A stretch of DNA of 64,000 nt from Bacillus salipaludis. GTDB lineage: Bacteria > Bacillota > Bacilli > Bacillales_B > DSM-18226. This document shows, piece after piece, positions 18,012-26,442 of this stretch. The DNA lies in NCBI RefSeq assembly GCF_004358205.1, contig NZ_SMYO01000017.1:24825-88824 (forward strand). The letters are read 5' to 3'. The notes under the pieces are model-generated. The model made no database searches, was not told the origin of the DNA, and saw only the letters and a list, made by a program, of their open reading frames with translations. A program made the translations under genes and the position numbers. Every line of letters begins with the position of its first letter. Position 1 is the stretch's first letter.

Positions 18012-18069
18012 TTAGAATACTTTTTCGAAATTCACCCAATGTAACAAAATATACATTATGTTATTGTTA
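18012..18069 (-). repeat. Composite repeat copy R2 (left array)
   Basis: Minus-strand order: palindrome TAACATAATG...TTTTGTTACATT (18038-18067), then GGGTGAATTTC. The palindrome's outer arm overlaps the stop codon of the minus-strand lipoprotein gene, so here it takes the place of the hairpin terminator seen in other copies. Confidence 0.7.
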
Positions 18070-18570
18070 TTCTTTAATGTCATAAACCAATGTATCGAAG
18101 AATTTACCATTAGTATAAAGCAATATGGCCCATTCTCCCGACTTTGGAATTTTCACAGCCGATGGAGCATGTGAATCTGCTCCGTTATTTGGACCGGAAA
18201 CATCTATTGTCCACCCATTGACTAAAATTTTGTGTACTGTTTGTGATTCTTTATGAAATCCAACAACGGTCAACTCCGCATCATCAACGCCCCAAAGATG
18301 CCACATCCACTTTTGACCGTTTAAACTTGGCATATCCGCTCCAATTACACCTGACTTATTTTCGTTCCCAAGAATGCTACCTCTTTCGCCGAATTTAACT
18401 GCTTTTTTATCCCAATCAATATTTGCAAAATCACTTTCTTTAACAAAAGTAGGGATATCTTTAGGTAAAGCTATTTTCTTTGTTTTCTCATTTACAGTTT
18501 CCTTTGATGAACAAGCCACTAGAACAAGCAACATACTGAATAAAACCAATAAAATTGGTATTTTTTTCAA
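18067..18570 (-). CDS. Lipoprotein of unknown function (DUF4871-like)
   Basis: 167 aa, TTG start with AGGGGGGATCC close upstream. Signal with lipobox VLVACSS. The mature part is rich in Trp and aromatic residues around KWMWHLWGVDD and ends with GEWAILLYTNGKFFDTLVY, consistent with a small extracytoplasmic beta sandwich; the DUF4871 assignment is tentative. It is a one-gene unit of the left repeat array: repeat R3 upstream, R2 at its stop. Confidence 0.6.
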   Translation of the reverse strand: MKKIPILLVLFSMLLVLVACSSKETVNEKTKKIALPKDIPTFVKESDFANIDWDKKAVKFGERGSILGNENKSGVIGADMPSLNGQKWMWHLWGVDDAELTVVGFHKESQTVHKILVNGWTIDVSGPNNGADSHAPSAVKIPKSGEWAILLYTNGKFFDTLVYDIKE

Positions 18571-18667
18571 AGGATCCCCCCTCTAGAACAAGGTATTTTA
18601 CCAGACTATTGTAAATTATAACAAAATTACCAAAATTATTATATCTATTCTAATCATTTAATAAACA

Positions 18668-18760
18668 AAAGAGTTGAGATTTCACAATGAAACAAAACGT
18701 GTATTTTGTAACATTCATTTTTGGTTTGATCCCACAAAAAAAGCTGCATACACAGCTAAT
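18668..18760 (-). repeat. Composite repeat copy R3 (left array)
   Basis: Minus-strand order: hairpin terminator AGCTGTGTATGCAGCT plus T7 (18734-18756), spacer, palindrome AATGTTACAAAATACACG with TTTTGTTTCATT (about 18686-18715), then a GTGAAATCTCAAC tail. It separates the 18778 membrane gene from the lipoprotein gene and serves as terminator for the former. Confidence 0.75.
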
Positions 18761-18777
18761 ACTAATTAAATTTCAAT

Positions 18778-19011
18778 TTATTCGTTTAAAAGACTGAAAG
18801 TTGGTTTTAAAATTAAGATTACCGATAAAAGATAAAAATGGAATGGTGTGTATTCACTATATATAAATCTTATCGGAACCCCTAAAAATATCTCGATTGT
18901 GAAATAGACAGCAGGTCCACTTAACCCTATGAGATTATCTGGTAATACACTAATTAACAGTGATATAAATAGCAAAAGGGGTTGCCTGCCTAAAACTGAT
19001 ATAATTGCCAA
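18778..19011 (-). CDS. Small membrane protein (up to 77 aa)
   Basis: A hydrophobic frame with three predicted helices (starts near residues 10, 30 and 57). The start is uncertain: only a TTG at 19011 is available and no good ribosome site is seen. It is listed because its stop is directly followed on the same strand by the repeat-associated terminator at 18734, as for the other genes of the array. It could be a decayed gene. Confidence 0.35.
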   Translation of the reverse strand: MAIISVLGRQPLLLFISLLISVLPDNLIGLSGPAVYFTIEIFLGVPIRFIYSEYTPFHFYLLSVILILKPTFSLLNE

Positions 19012-19047
19012 ACAAGAAGGTAATGCTATGAAATTTCAAATACACAA

Positions 19048-19086
19048 AAGGTAAATAAGGGCCACACCTTAACCTAAGGCCCTTTT
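19048..19086. terminator. Hairpin between array genes
   Basis: AAGGGCC, a 14-base loop and GGCCCTT with a T-rich 3' side on the plus strand (TTTTCTTTTC). It lies between the 18778 and 19178 genes. Confidence 0.55.
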
Positions 19087-19115
19087 CTTTTCATCTATAA
19101 TTGTTAAACTAACCG

Positions 19116-19164
19116 TTAGCTTAAGAAGCAACAAATCTGAAATTTTCCAATGTAATAAACAAAA
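19116..19164 (-). repeat. Truncated composite repeat (left array)
   Basis: Only the second arm and tail remain, read on the minus strand: ATTACATTGG, then AAAATTTCAGATTTGTTGC and TTAAGCTAA. This matches the tail of the complete copy at 54568-54604. The first palindrome arm and hairpin are missing. Confidence 0.6.
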
Positions 19165-19177
19165 AAGCCCTGTTTTT

Positions 19178-19345
19178 TTAATCTACAGGAACTTGCTCAT
19201 GATCAGCTATAACAGTACATAGAAATAATACCTCTTGTCGAATCAGTTCTTTACTAATAGGATCTGAACTCATCATAAAATCTTTTAGAAGCCTGCTGAC
19301 CTCTCTCTTTAATAAAAATAGTTCTTGCTCATTCATTTCAGTCAT
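19178..19345 (-). CDS. Small hypothetical protein (55 aa)
   Basis: ATG with GAGGCGAG upstream; intact helical protein beginning MTEMNEQELFLLKREVSRLL and ending HEQVPVD. Charge pattern and size resemble short coiled-coil regulators, but the Spo0E-type SQELD signature is absent. A one-gene unit of the left array. No function proposed. Confidence 0.6.
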   Translation of the reverse strand: MTEMNEQELFLLKREVSRLLKDFMMSSDPISKELIRQEVLFLCTVIADHEQVPVD

Positions 19346-19487
19346 CTCGCCTCACCGCCGATATTGTACCCTTTTACGCATTAATCAAAACATGGAAAAT
19401 TTCGAATCCTAGTTTACAACTAAATTCTCCTTCAATTTTTCATTTTTTCTTCACGTAGTTGGAACCGAAAATCACTGAGGCAGTTAT

Positions 19488-19592
19488 CTTTGATCTTTTA
19501 AATTCTTTCAATGTAACAAATATCTATTATGTTACATAAAAATTTTTACTTAAGGCAAAAAAGTAGCTGCCAACGCAGCTACTTTTTTTGCT
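19488..19592 (-). repeat. Composite repeat copy R4 (left array)
   Basis: Minus-strand order: hairpin AAGTAGCTGC...GCAGCTACTTTTTT (19560-19590), spacer, palindrome ATGTAACATAATAG...TTGTTACATT (19510-19537), then a GAAAGAATTTAAAAG tail. It directly follows the 19612 gene. Confidence 0.75.
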
Positions 19593-19611
19593 TTGTTCAA
19601 AGGAAAACCAG

Positions 19612-20457
19612 TTAAAAATTATCATCTGTTTTTTCGGTTAAACACTCTTCTTCGGGCTTCATATTAACCTGTTTCCATTCTTTATTTCCTACTTTACGAA
19701 ATTGAGCAATTTCCACATCAGTTCCATTCGTTAGCGTGAAAAAAATCATGCAATAATCGGCTCCATCGTTACCCTGGAAGTAAATATTTTTAACATATCC
19801 ATTTGTTATGGTTGGGTATCTTTTTTGAATCAGCTTGCACCAACCTCCGTATTTCACCTCTACAACTGCTTCCGCATCATGACTCCATCCATGATAAGGC
19901 GCGCATAGAAAGTCCTCCTCAATCTTACTCAAGTCAGAAATTTGATACCCATCTTTTTCATTAACAAGCTGGATAAATCCGTAATAATACCCAAAATACT
20001 CTGCTCTTTTGTCCAAAGACCCTTCAATCGTTTCGATTTCATAAAAAAATCTTATTCCATGTTTTATATCTGGTACTCTACAAAGCTTTATCAAACTCGT
20101 ATGCCCTACACCAGCAAACGAATTAAAATATTCATCATAGCTTAATTTATTTTGATACTCTTTAGACAGAAAGTTATAAGCAATTGGAAATGGAGTGCGT
20201 GCCTGACCAACCGTACCGCAACTCCTCCCTCCCATATTTTCAGCTTCACGCAGGACGCTAAAATAGTTAAGAAGGGTATCTTCGGGGGTTCTAGTCAATT
20301 CAGAAGGTAATTTGATTTGGTCATGAGGCTTTTCAGAAAAAAGTGAATAGAACTCCCAACCGAATCTTAAATTTAAAGCTTTCAAGCAAGATGGACGAAA
20401 ATATTTTTGATGAATAGAAGTTTTGTCCATCTGGTTCCGTTTTTGCATATTCATCAC
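19612..20457 (-). CDS. Hypothetical protein (281 aa)
   Basis: Full-length frame with several possible starts (GTG 20457, ATG 20454, ATG 20448; a GGGTGATG site favours the last). No signal peptide or membrane segment. Aromatic-rich soluble protein with a central YYGFIQLVNEKDGYQI segment, a cysteine- and histidine-containing CAPYHGWSHDAEAVVEV stretch and a C-terminal beta region around YCMIFFTLTNG. I do not recognise the family. It is the largest gene of the left array, followed by repeat R4. Confidence 0.6.
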   Translation of the reverse strand: MMNMQKRNQMDKTSIHQKYFRPSCLKALNLRFGWEFYSLFSEKPHDQIKLPSELTRTPEDTLLNYFSVLREAENMGGRSCGTVGQARTPFPIAYNFLSKEYQNKLSYDEYFNSFAGVGHTSLIKLCRVPDIKHGIRFFYEIETIEGSLDKRAEYFGYYYGFIQLVNEKDGYQISDLSKIEEDFLCAPYHGWSHDAEAVVEVKYGGWCKLIQKRYPTITNGYVKNIYFQGNDGADYCMIFFTLTNGTDVEIAQFRKVGNKEWKQVNMKPEEECLTEKTDDNF

Positions 20458-20588
20458 CCTGTTTTCAGCTTATGGGTGATTGAACGATAGGTGAAAGACC
20501 TGTATTTCCTTCTCATAAAATTAATGCTAATTCATAAAAGACAGTAATAACCGAATCAAAAGCAAACAAGGTTTCTCTATAGCTATCC

Positions 20589-20710
20589 TGCTTCATTAGC
20601 TTAACAAACAAAGATTTGACAATTCTCCAATGTAACAAAACGTGTATTAAGTTACATTAGATTTTCACTTAATCACACACAAAAAAGCTGCAAACGCAGC
20701 TGATACTTTT
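20589..20710 (-). repeat. Composite repeat copy R5 (left array)
   Basis: Minus-strand order: ATCAGCTGCGTTTGCAGCT plus T6 (about 20683-20705), spacer, palindrome AATGTAACTTAATACACG with TTTTGTTACATT (20629-20659), tail GGAGAATTGTCAAATC and TTAAGCTAATG. A complete copy. The 328-bp gap around it (20458-20785) holds nothing else except a small AGAG/TCTC hairpin near 20730. Confidence 0.8.
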
Positions 20711-20785
20711 GAAACCGGCAGTTAAAGAGGACAGTTCTCTTTTTTTACACTCTTTAATAATATTTTTGTAAGGGTGGTGGTACAA

Positions 20786-21007
20786 GTGATTTATCCATTG
20801 ATTTTATTGATTATATTAATCTTAGTTATTTTTGTATATATCCGTAAAGATAAAGATCAGATATTTGATAGTTTTTCGCTTGGTGAGTTTTTAAAAAACA
20901 ACAACCTTGTTAACGAAAATAAAAGTATTGTGAGTCAAATAAATGACTTTTTCGATACAGATAGTGATGATGGAGACGGAAGTGATACTGATGATGGTGG
21001 AGAATAA
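20786..21007 (+). CDS. Small single-pass membrane protein with acidic tail
   Basis: 73 aa from the GTG at 20786 (AAGGGTGGTGG upstream; an earlier GTG lies within that site). One N-terminal helix (PLILLIILILVIFVYI) followed by RKDKD, so N-out, then a soluble part ending in a run of Asp/Gly (DTDSDDGDGSDTDDGGE). The acidic tail could bind cations or a basic partner. Function unknown. Confidence 0.5.
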   Translation: MIYPLILLIILILVIFVYIRKDKDQIFDSFSLGEFLKNNNLVNENKSIVSQINDFFDTDSDDGDGSDTDDGGE

Positions 21008-21010
21008 TTG

Positions 21011-21112
21011 TAAAGCAACAAAACTAAAAATGGCCTAATGTAACAAAACATCCATTATGTTACATTGTTTTTGAGCAACTAAAGCCACAAAAAGCTACAA
21101 AACGAAGCCGAT
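21011..21112 (-). repeat. Composite repeat copy R6 (left array)
   Basis: Palindrome AATGTAACATAATGG...TTTTGTTACATT read on the minus strand at 21037-21066 with a degenerate hairpin (TCGGCTTCG...TAGCTTTTTGTGG) before it. The hairpin no longer pairs well. Confidence 0.65.
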
Positions 21113-21184
21113 ACTTTTCTTGTAAGTTCGATTAATTATTTGTAAGATAATGGTACCCCCTTTTGAATATGTTCCTGTTTTTGA

Positions 21185-21221
21185 GGCTGTTAATTCCATC
21201 ACTGAGAATGGCAGCCTTTTT
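21185..21221 (+). terminator. Plus-strand terminator
   Basis: GGCTG...CCAT, loop, ATGG...CAGCC followed by TTTTTTATTT. It may end transcripts from the 20786 gene. Confidence 0.6.
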
Positions 21222-21235
21222 TATTTAAACGTAAT

Positions 21236-21312
21236 ATAGGTTGCCAACTTAAATAAACAACAAATCTAAAGTAATTAAACGTAACAAAGCCCCTATTAAG
21301 GGGGAATCACAC
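21236..21312 (-). repeat. Degenerate composite repeat R7
   Basis: Minus strand: TTTGTTACGTTTAATTAC, then TTTAGATTTGTTG and TTTATTTAAG, recognisable as the second arm and tail of the composite repeat but diverged. It marks the distal edge of the left array. Confidence 0.4.
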
Positions 21313-21370
21313 TATATGCCGACATTTCGGAAATACGTATGTTGGAAATTCAATAAAATACTTGTAAAAA

Positions 21371-21410
21371 ACAAAAGGGGAAGCTCAAAAGTTCGAGCTT
21401 CCTCTTTTGT
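21371..21410 (-). terminator. Terminator of the 22001-21469 operon
   Basis: ACAAAAG, GGAAGCTC, loop, GAGCTTCC, CTTTTGT; a strong long stem with TTTTGTTTTTT on the minus strand. Confidence 0.8.
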
Positions 21411-21468
21411 TAGCTTGACGGGTATGTGGTATATCCATAAAACTATATAATCATATTTTAGTTACTAG

Positions 21469-21732
21469 TTAGGAAGCTCTTATATCCACATGGCGCTTAC
21501 ATTTTGTACACTGGAATAGGTTTGGCTGTATCTCTTTGTGCCTTTTCAACTTTCTACAAGTCTGACAGGACAATGTAACTAAACGGCCAGATGGTCCATT
21601 TACAACCATGTTTAATTCTGGAGAATTTTCTTCAACAGCTAACTGCATTACTTCATTGTCCCTACTACCAGTAAATAAAGCATACACGAAAATTACAGTC
21701 ATACCGCCTGTAATGAAGCTAACCCAGCTCAC
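21469..21732 (-). CDS. Membrane-anchored zinc-ribbon-like protein (87 aa)
   Basis: N-terminal membrane helix (SFITGGMTVIFVYALF), then a cytoplasmic part with two cysteine pairs, SCQTCRK near residue 57 and QCTKCKR near 77, likely a single zinc site. Start overlaps the stop of the upstream gene by four bases, so they form an operon. Function unknown. Confidence 0.55.
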   Translation of the reverse strand: MSWVSFITGGMTVIFVYALFTGSRDNEVMQLAVEENSPELNMVVNGPSGRLVTLSCQTCRKLKRHKEIQPNLFQCTKCKRHVDIRAS

Positions 21733-22001
21733 AAGTCTTCCCTCCCACTCAGAACATAATTAAGCTCGCCTTTATTATTGATGACAACAACTTTATAAGC
21801 TGATTGAATGCAATATTCTTTTTGTAACTCTGCAACCATTTGTGCATTGTTCAAGCATTTTTCAATTATAAGTCCAGCTAATGTTGTATGACCCATTCCA
21901 CAAGCAGTAGCAAGCTTACGTAATTTTGAATCATATTTGTTTGAAAGTGAAATGCCCACTCGATTTATTTTCTTATTGCCTAATCCTTTCTCTTCAATCA
22001 T
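21729..22001 (-). CDS. Small DNA-binding-like plasmid protein (90 aa)
   Basis: ATG at 22001 with AAAGGAG upstream; the frame opens 11 codons earlier without one. RVGISLSNKYDSKLRKLATACGMGHTTLAGLIIEKCL reads as a beta strand plus two helices, as in ribbon-helix-helix proteins (strand VGISL, helices around 25-35 and 39-55). Likely a small transcription or copy-control regulator; family not certain. Confidence 0.5.
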   Translation of the reverse strand: MIEEKGLGNKKINRVGISLSNKYDSKLRKLATACGMGHTTLAGLIIEKCLNNAQMVAELQKEYCIQSAYKVVVINNKGELNYVLSGREDL

Positions 22002-22113
22002 TTTTTCGAATCTCCTTTCAAAATGTAATGACAATTACCAATGTCAACTGTGTTACACTGTTACACTTGCAGCCGATAGGGAAGATGTTTTGGGCATATA
22101 CTTAATCAGGCTG

Positions 22114-22197
22114 TTAATCGTCATAATCGTTAAATAAGTATTTTGAAGCAATACTGAGGACTTCTTGTGATATATTTTGGTTTATTGTTTCTCTCCT
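22114..22197 (-). pseudogene. C-terminal fragment of a ParR-like gene
   Basis: On the minus strand the frame ends ETINQNISQEVLSIASKYLF then NDYDD and a stop, matching the C-terminus of the partition protein at 31390 (ETVNQEVSEEALSFASKYLF, DDDDE). Upstream identity stops abruptly. It is a stray copy of the partition gene's tail, about 9 kb from the intact gene. The rest of 22198-22408 shows no gene. Confidence 0.65.
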
Positions 22198-22379
22198 CCC
22201 CTCGTATCGTCTAATATTTTTGTATAGCATGTACATTTGTTTTCCAATCTTCGATAAGATATTTGCTGATTATTTATCGACTTTTGAAAGACTACGAGGA
22301 ACTACCAAATATGCTTGTAGTAACAGCAATGATAAACATGTAATCTCTGAAACTTAAATATTTTTCTTTAACAATATAA

Positions 22380-22405
22380 GTTCCGTATGAACACGGAACT
22401 TTTTT
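22380..22405 (+). terminator. Hairpin downstream of the 22409 gene
   Basis: AAGTTCCGT, loop ATGAAC, ACGGAACTT then T6. The T-tract favours the plus strand although the nearest gene end is on the minus strand. Confidence 0.6.
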
Positions 22406-22408
22406 TAT

Positions 22409-22861
22409 TTAATTAATCGTGATTTTAATTCCACCTGATTCTTTAAAGAATTTTCGCTCAAGAACCTCCCCTGTCCGTCTCTCAGTCTGTTGAATGCATC
22501 TATTTTGGATGTTTTCTGGTTCGGTTACAGGTCGTTTAATATCTCCAGGATCAGGAGCTGTTTTAATTTCGGCTCTTCCTGTAGTGACATCATTATGATA
22601 TCCCTCCCCTCCCCTACTTATATCTGGACATTGTTCCAAGAAAATGGTGTTATCGGATACATCCCACGGAATAGAAGGTAAAGATGTTTTAGATTTTTGG
22701 TACTGTCTAAGTAATTTTATAAATTCAGGATTAGATGGAGCTGTTGCAAGTGCTAACCGAATTAGTTGTGTTCTGTCTAAATAAGTGCAATGAAACAATT
22801 CATCTAGATAATCCTTAAAAACTGGATGCATACGAAGCGTTGTTCTGTAGGCTGATGTCAT
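22409..22861 (-). CDS. Hypothetical plasmid protein (150 aa)
   Basis: ATG at 22861 with GAGGAGG upstream. The N-terminal half is helical (HPVFKDYLDELFHCTYLDRTQLIRLALATAP), resembling a ribbon-helix-helix or similar small DNA-binding fold. The C-terminal half is low-complexity and polar (GRAEIKTAPDPGDIKRPV...). Possibly a regulator of neighbouring plasmid genes; no known family recognised. Confidence 0.5.
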   Translation of the reverse strand: MTSAYRTTLRMHPVFKDYLDELFHCTYLDRTQLIRLALATAPSNPEFIKLLRQYQKSKTSLPSIPWDVSDNTIFLEQCPDISRGGEGYHNDVTTGRAEIKTAPDPGDIKRPVTEPENIQNRCIQQTERRTGEVLERKFFKESGGIKITIN

Positions 22862-22974
22862 CAAGTAATTCCTCCTCTTTCATTGGTTATCCTCATATTT
22901 CTACGTTGGTGTCATTAATTCATCATCTTGGTATCTAATGTATGTCCAATTGATTATTTAAGAACTAAATTGTT

Positions 22975-23027
22975 GGGAAATTTGCGACAATTCATTTTTT
23001 AATAGTCGGGAAGTTTGAAACAATTCA
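22975..23027. promoter_or_regulatory. Direct-repeat operator candidate before the second XRE gene
   Basis: GGGAAATTTGCGACAATTCA (22975) and GGGAAGTTTGAAACAATTCA (23008) are direct repeats 33 bp apart, three DNA turns, 50-100 bp before the regulator's ATG. Confidence 0.45.
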
Positions 23028-23074
23028 GAATTGACCATACTCATACTAAAGAAATTTAATTGGAGATGGAGTTT

Positions 23075-23299
23075 ATGTTTGGAATTGGACGCCGAGGTTC
23101 AAAATTCGGGAAGTTTTTAGAAAAACATCGTATATCACAAACGGAACTAGCAAATAGTTCTGGAGTTTCAAATTCAACAATTAGTCGTTTGGCTTCAGGT
23201 AATGCCTTTAAACCGTCAGAAAAAAATGCATCAAAGTTAATTAAGGCATTAAAAAAAGTCGATTCAAATGTTGGTTATGATGACTTCTGGAGCATGTAA
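23075..23299 (+). CDS. XRE-family transcriptional regulator
   Basis: 74 aa from the ATG at 23075 (GGAGATGGAG upstream). Single HTH (ISQTELANSSGVSNSTISRL) and a DDFWSM tail. A paralogue of the regulator at 5145. It is followed after one base by a small partner gene. Confidence 0.8.
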   Translation: MFGIGRRGSKFGKFLEKHRISQTELANSSGVSNSTISRLASGNAFKPSEKNASKLIKALKKVDSNVGYDDFWSM

Positions 23300-23300
23300 T

Positions 23301-23495
23301 ATGGATAAAAATTTTGCTAAGGCATTCAAGGTGAAATTAATGGACGAAATTAAAGAAATGACAAAGGAAAGTCCGAAACAAGCAGCCCTCTTCCTTGTTC
23401 ATATGGCTGAAATGACAGATAAGATTAATCATACTCTCAAGGAAAATGGTTGGACTCTGGAAAAATACATACAAAATAGCAGGAAAAACGGATAA
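23301..23495 (+). CDS. Small helical protein downstream of the XRE regulator (64 aa)
   Basis: Starts one base after the regulator's stop, so translation is probably coupled. Charged helical protein (MDKNFAKAFKVKLMDEIKEM ... LENGWTLEKYI-like end) without membrane segments. It may modulate the regulator; not recognised. Confidence 0.6.
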   Translation: MDKNFAKAFKVKLMDEIKEMTKESPKQAALFLVHMAEMTDKINHTLKENGWTLEKYIQNSRKNG

Positions 23496-23713
23496 TTTAG
23501 AGATTTGATAATAAGATTCTTCAACAATCTGGCCCTTAACATCAAAGAAAGAAGAAAAACCATCTCTAAATGTTTTTATTAAAAGTCAAGAGAATATTTA
23601 GAATACCCTCAAAATAAAGTTTTATATATAATGTCACACATTATATTAGGGAAATATAAAAGGATAGGTAAGCAGAAATAGATACTGCTTTTCCTATCCT
23701 TTTTTGTACTACA

Positions 23714-23731
23714 AATGACCTCATTTACTAC
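23714..23731. repeat. Left 18-bp inverted repeat of the Tn554-like element
   Basis: AATGACCTCATTTACTAC, perfect inverse of 31130-31147. Followed inward by a CAACAAC...GTTGTTG hairpin. Confidence 0.8.
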
Positions 23732-23759
23732 AACAACAATATTTTTTGTTGTTGAACTA

Positions 23760-24029
23760 ACGCACCCGTTAGCCATCCATGAATTGCTAAAAACCAGCTC
23801 TTCACCACAAAGAATGAAAATGTATTGAATCCGTCCATACTGGTTCTAAGGCTGGGAGAGGAAGGTCGATACACTATGGTGCCATAGAGCCCATCCGTTA
23901 GTCTGACTCCAACGACCACGGTGCATCACAAACTGTCGCTCCCTTACGGGAAGCACTCATGGTAGATTAATCCTTATTCTGATTGTTGCACCAGCCTCCA
24001 ATTTACAAGCCTAGAAAGGAAGAATTTCA
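23760..24029 (+). ncRNA. Possible bridge-RNA region of the IS110 element
   Basis: The IS110 transposase is preceded by about 270 bp without an open frame but with several short stems (for example CTCCCTTACGGGAAG near 23940). IS110-group elements encode their target/donor-specifying bridge RNA in this 5' non-coding end. No loops were matched to target, and the insertion boundaries are unknown. Confidence 0.35.
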
Positions 24030-25247
24030 ATGGATGTAATCATTGAAAGAGCATGTGGTATGGATGTTCATAAGGATAATATCACTGCGTGTATTATGAC
24101 ACCTGATGGAAAGGAGATTCAAACGTTTTCTACTAAAACATTGTTTCTACTCAAGTTAATCGACTGGGTTAAAGAACGTGGTTGTACCCATGTCGCAATG
24201 GAAAGCACGAGTGTTTATTGGAAACCTATTGTCAACCTACTAGAATCTGAAGAGATTGAGTTTCTAGTTGTAAACGCCCAACACATGAAGGCACTCCCAG
24301 GTCGCAAGACCGACGTTAAAGATGCCGAATGGATTGCACAACTTCTTCGCCATGGTTTACTGAAAGCGAGTTTCATTCCAAATCGGACTCAAAGAGAATT
24401 GCGAGAACTAGTTCGCTATCGTCGTAGTATTATTGAGGAACGGGCGAGACAACATAATCGGATTCAAAAGGTTTTAGAAGGAGCCAATATCAAACTAGGT
24501 TCTGTTGTTTCTGATATTATGGGGGTTTCAGCAAAGGATATGCTTCGAGCTATTGCAGATGGCGAAGATGATCCTGAAAAGCTAGCAAACTTTGCTCGTC
24601 GTACAATGAAAAAGAAAAAAGAGGAACTTGAATTAGCACTTAAAGGCTATGTAAATCCACATCAACGATTAATGCTTAAAACGATTTTAACTCACATTGA
24701 TTTTCTAACTGAGCAAATCGAAATGCTAGATCAAGAGATAGCTGAACGAGTTACCTCTTATGAAGAAGATATTGAAAGACTGGATTCAATTCCTGGAATC
24801 GCCAGAAGAATGGCTGAACAAATTCTAGCTGAAATCGGTACTGATGTTAAAAACCAATTTCCAACTGCGGCACATCTTTGTTCATGGGCAGCTCTCGTAC
24901 CTGGACATAATGAAAGTGCAGGGAAAAGAAAATCGACTAAATCCAAAAAGGGAAATAAGTATTTAAGATCAGCATTAACTGAAGCAGCTCAATCAGTCAG
25001 GGGTTCAAAAAACTATCTTGGTGCATTGTATCGACGAACAGCTGGACGAAAAGGCAACAAAAGAGCAGCAATTGTAGTTGCACATGCGATATTACGAATC
25101 GCATATTACCTGTTAACTAGAAAAGAAATGTATGTAGACTTAGGCGAAGACTACTTTGATAAAAAGAGACAGGAATCTATTGTACGCCATTCAGTTCGAA
25201 GACTAGAAAACTTAGGCTATTCGGTTACAATAACAGAAGCTTCCTAA
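24030..25247 (+). CDS. IS110-family transposase (DEDD recombinase)
   Basis: 405 aa. RuvC-like N-terminal domain with GMDVHK (first Asp), AMESTSVYW (Glu) and KTDVKDAEW (Asp pair); a coiled region; and a C-terminal Transposase_20 domain with [14 protein letters not shown] and the serine-containing [28 protein letters not shown]110 enzymes recombine via a bridge RNA and lack conventional terminal inverted repeats. It is carried inside the Tn554-like element. Confidence 0.92.
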   Translation: MDVIIERACGMDVHKDNITACIMTPDGKEIQTFSTKTLFLLKLIDWVKERGCTHVAMESTSVYWKPIVNLLESEEIEFLVVNAQHMKALPGRKTDVKDAEWIAQLLRHGLLKASFIPNRTQRELRELVRYRRSIIEERARQHNRIQKVLEGANIKLGSVVSDIMGVSAKDMLRAIADGEDDPEKLANFARRTMKKKKEELELALKGYVNPHQRLMLKTILTHIDFLTEQIEMLDQEIAERVTSYEEDIERLDSIPGIARRMAEQILAEIGTDVKNQFPTAAHLCSWAALVPGHNESAGKRKSTKSKKGNKYLRSALTEAAQSVRGSKNYLGALYRRTAGRKGNKRAAIVVAHAILRIAYYLLTRKEMYVDLGEDYFDKKRQESIVRHSVRRLENLGYSVTITEAS

Positions 25248-25496
25248 TTCATTAATTAAGTACATATACACCATGGATCAGACGCTCCTCCCCTTTTTTA
25301 AAAAATGAATGAGCTGCGTCTATTTAAGTATTGCCATTTTTCAGATCTCAGAGAAGTTAATTTTCATGGTAGTTTAAGTGTAATTTTTCACAATCTATTT
25401 TTGAAAAAAAAAGGGACTTTTTAGATCTTCAATAATTTAGTGCTGTCCTAATTGTAGTATAATTACGCTAAGACTTTAGTTAAGGAATGATTGACA

Positions 25497-25763
25497 ATGG
25501 GATTTTTAGATAAGTTCTTCGAAAAAGAGAAGAAAAGGATTAAACCCCTTTTTTATTTACAGATTGTTTTAATTGTCGGATATTTCTCATTGTTTTTCAT
25601 TGATACCCATCATTCATTTGGTATGCTATTTCTTTCGTTAAACTTTTTGTTATTTGGAATCGAAAGTTATTTATTAAAGGAAAAGAAAGTCAATTATATA
25701 TTAAATTTTTTAGCCTCTTTTTCGTTCGCTTTAATTTTCATATTAGATTATTTTAACTTATAG
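25497..25763 (+). CDS. Membrane protein carried by the transposon (88 aa)
   Basis: ATG at 25497 with AAGGA upstream and a good TATAAT at about 25459. Cytoplasmic basic N-terminus (FFEKEKKRIK) then three hydrophobic segments. Passenger gene of unknown function. Confidence 0.55.
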   Translation: MGFLDKFFEKEKKRIKPLFYLQIVLIVGYFSLFFIDTHHSFGMLFLSLNFLLFGIESYLLKEKKVNYILNFLASFSFALIFILDYFNL

Positions 25764-25852
25764 GGTACTGTTGTTGCAGTATCCTTTTTTGTCACATTTA
25801 TCATTTAATAGAACAGTTCTTATTGAACTCCCGGTAGCTGAATAAGAACGCT

Positions 25853-26116
25853 TTATAATAAAAGCGAAAACCAAAATAGAGATAAAAGTATTAATCCAAT
25901 TGAGACGATAATCAATAGTCCTTTCATTACCTTAAGTGGCAGTGCCCTTAATATTCGATTGATTAACTCGAATAGGATTGTTTGTTCAAAAGAAGGGGTA
26001 GGATCATTAACATACTCTTTTTTATTATGTGTTTCCGAATTTAAGTGTTTTATCGTCCAAATAAATAAAGCAACTCCGCATAACAAAATCATTGTTGCAG
26101 CAATAATAATATACAT
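25853..26116 (-). CDS. Membrane protein carried by the transposon (87 aa)
   Basis: Two hydrophobic helices at the ends (residues about 2-20 and 63-85) flank a polar loop (HLNSETHNKKEYVNDP). RBS AAGGAG before the ATG. Probably co-transcribed with the 26161 gene just upstream. Confidence 0.55.
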   Translation of the reverse strand: MYIIIAATMILLCGVALFIWTIKHLNSETHNKKEYVNDPTPSFEQTILFELINRILRALPLKVMKGLLIIVSIGLILLSLFWFSLLL

Positions 26117-26160
26117 TTTGGAATTTTTCTCCTTAGCCTCTTATGGCAGAAACGCACCCG

Positions 26161-26394
26161 TTAAAAACTTTCGCCAAACCAACCTATAATTGCAAAGACA
26201 ATCAACATCATACCTATAAAAATATATCTAAATCGATATAGCCAAACGGGAATAAATTCTGCAATGTACGAGAAGAGAACCCCGTCTAGTTCTTTATCAT
26301 TTTTTCTATCTTCCTTAGAGTAAGTAAACCCTATTATAATTCCAAATAATCCGAGTATAAAAGGAATTAGTGGGATTAAAATATCAGTGTTCAT
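26161..26394 (-). CDS. Membrane protein carried by the transposon (77 aa)
   Basis: Two membrane helices (residues about 5-24 and 56-73), RBS AAAGGAAGG. Paired with the 25853 gene; the two could be a small membrane complex or immunity pair. Not recognised. Confidence 0.55.
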   Translation of the reverse strand: MNTDILIPLIPFILGLFGIIIGFTYSKEDRKNDKELDGVLFSYIAEFIPVWLYRFRYIFIGMMLIVFAIIGWFGESF

Positions 26395-26442
26395 TTGTTA
26401 GACCTTCCTTTAACGTTGGTGGTTAATACTAATTATATAGTA

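Noticed and set aside
22012..22065. Possible further composite repeat (AATGTAATGACAATTAC...GTTACACTGTTACA)
   Set aside because: Only short matches to the arms; order and tail are absent, so it is not counted.
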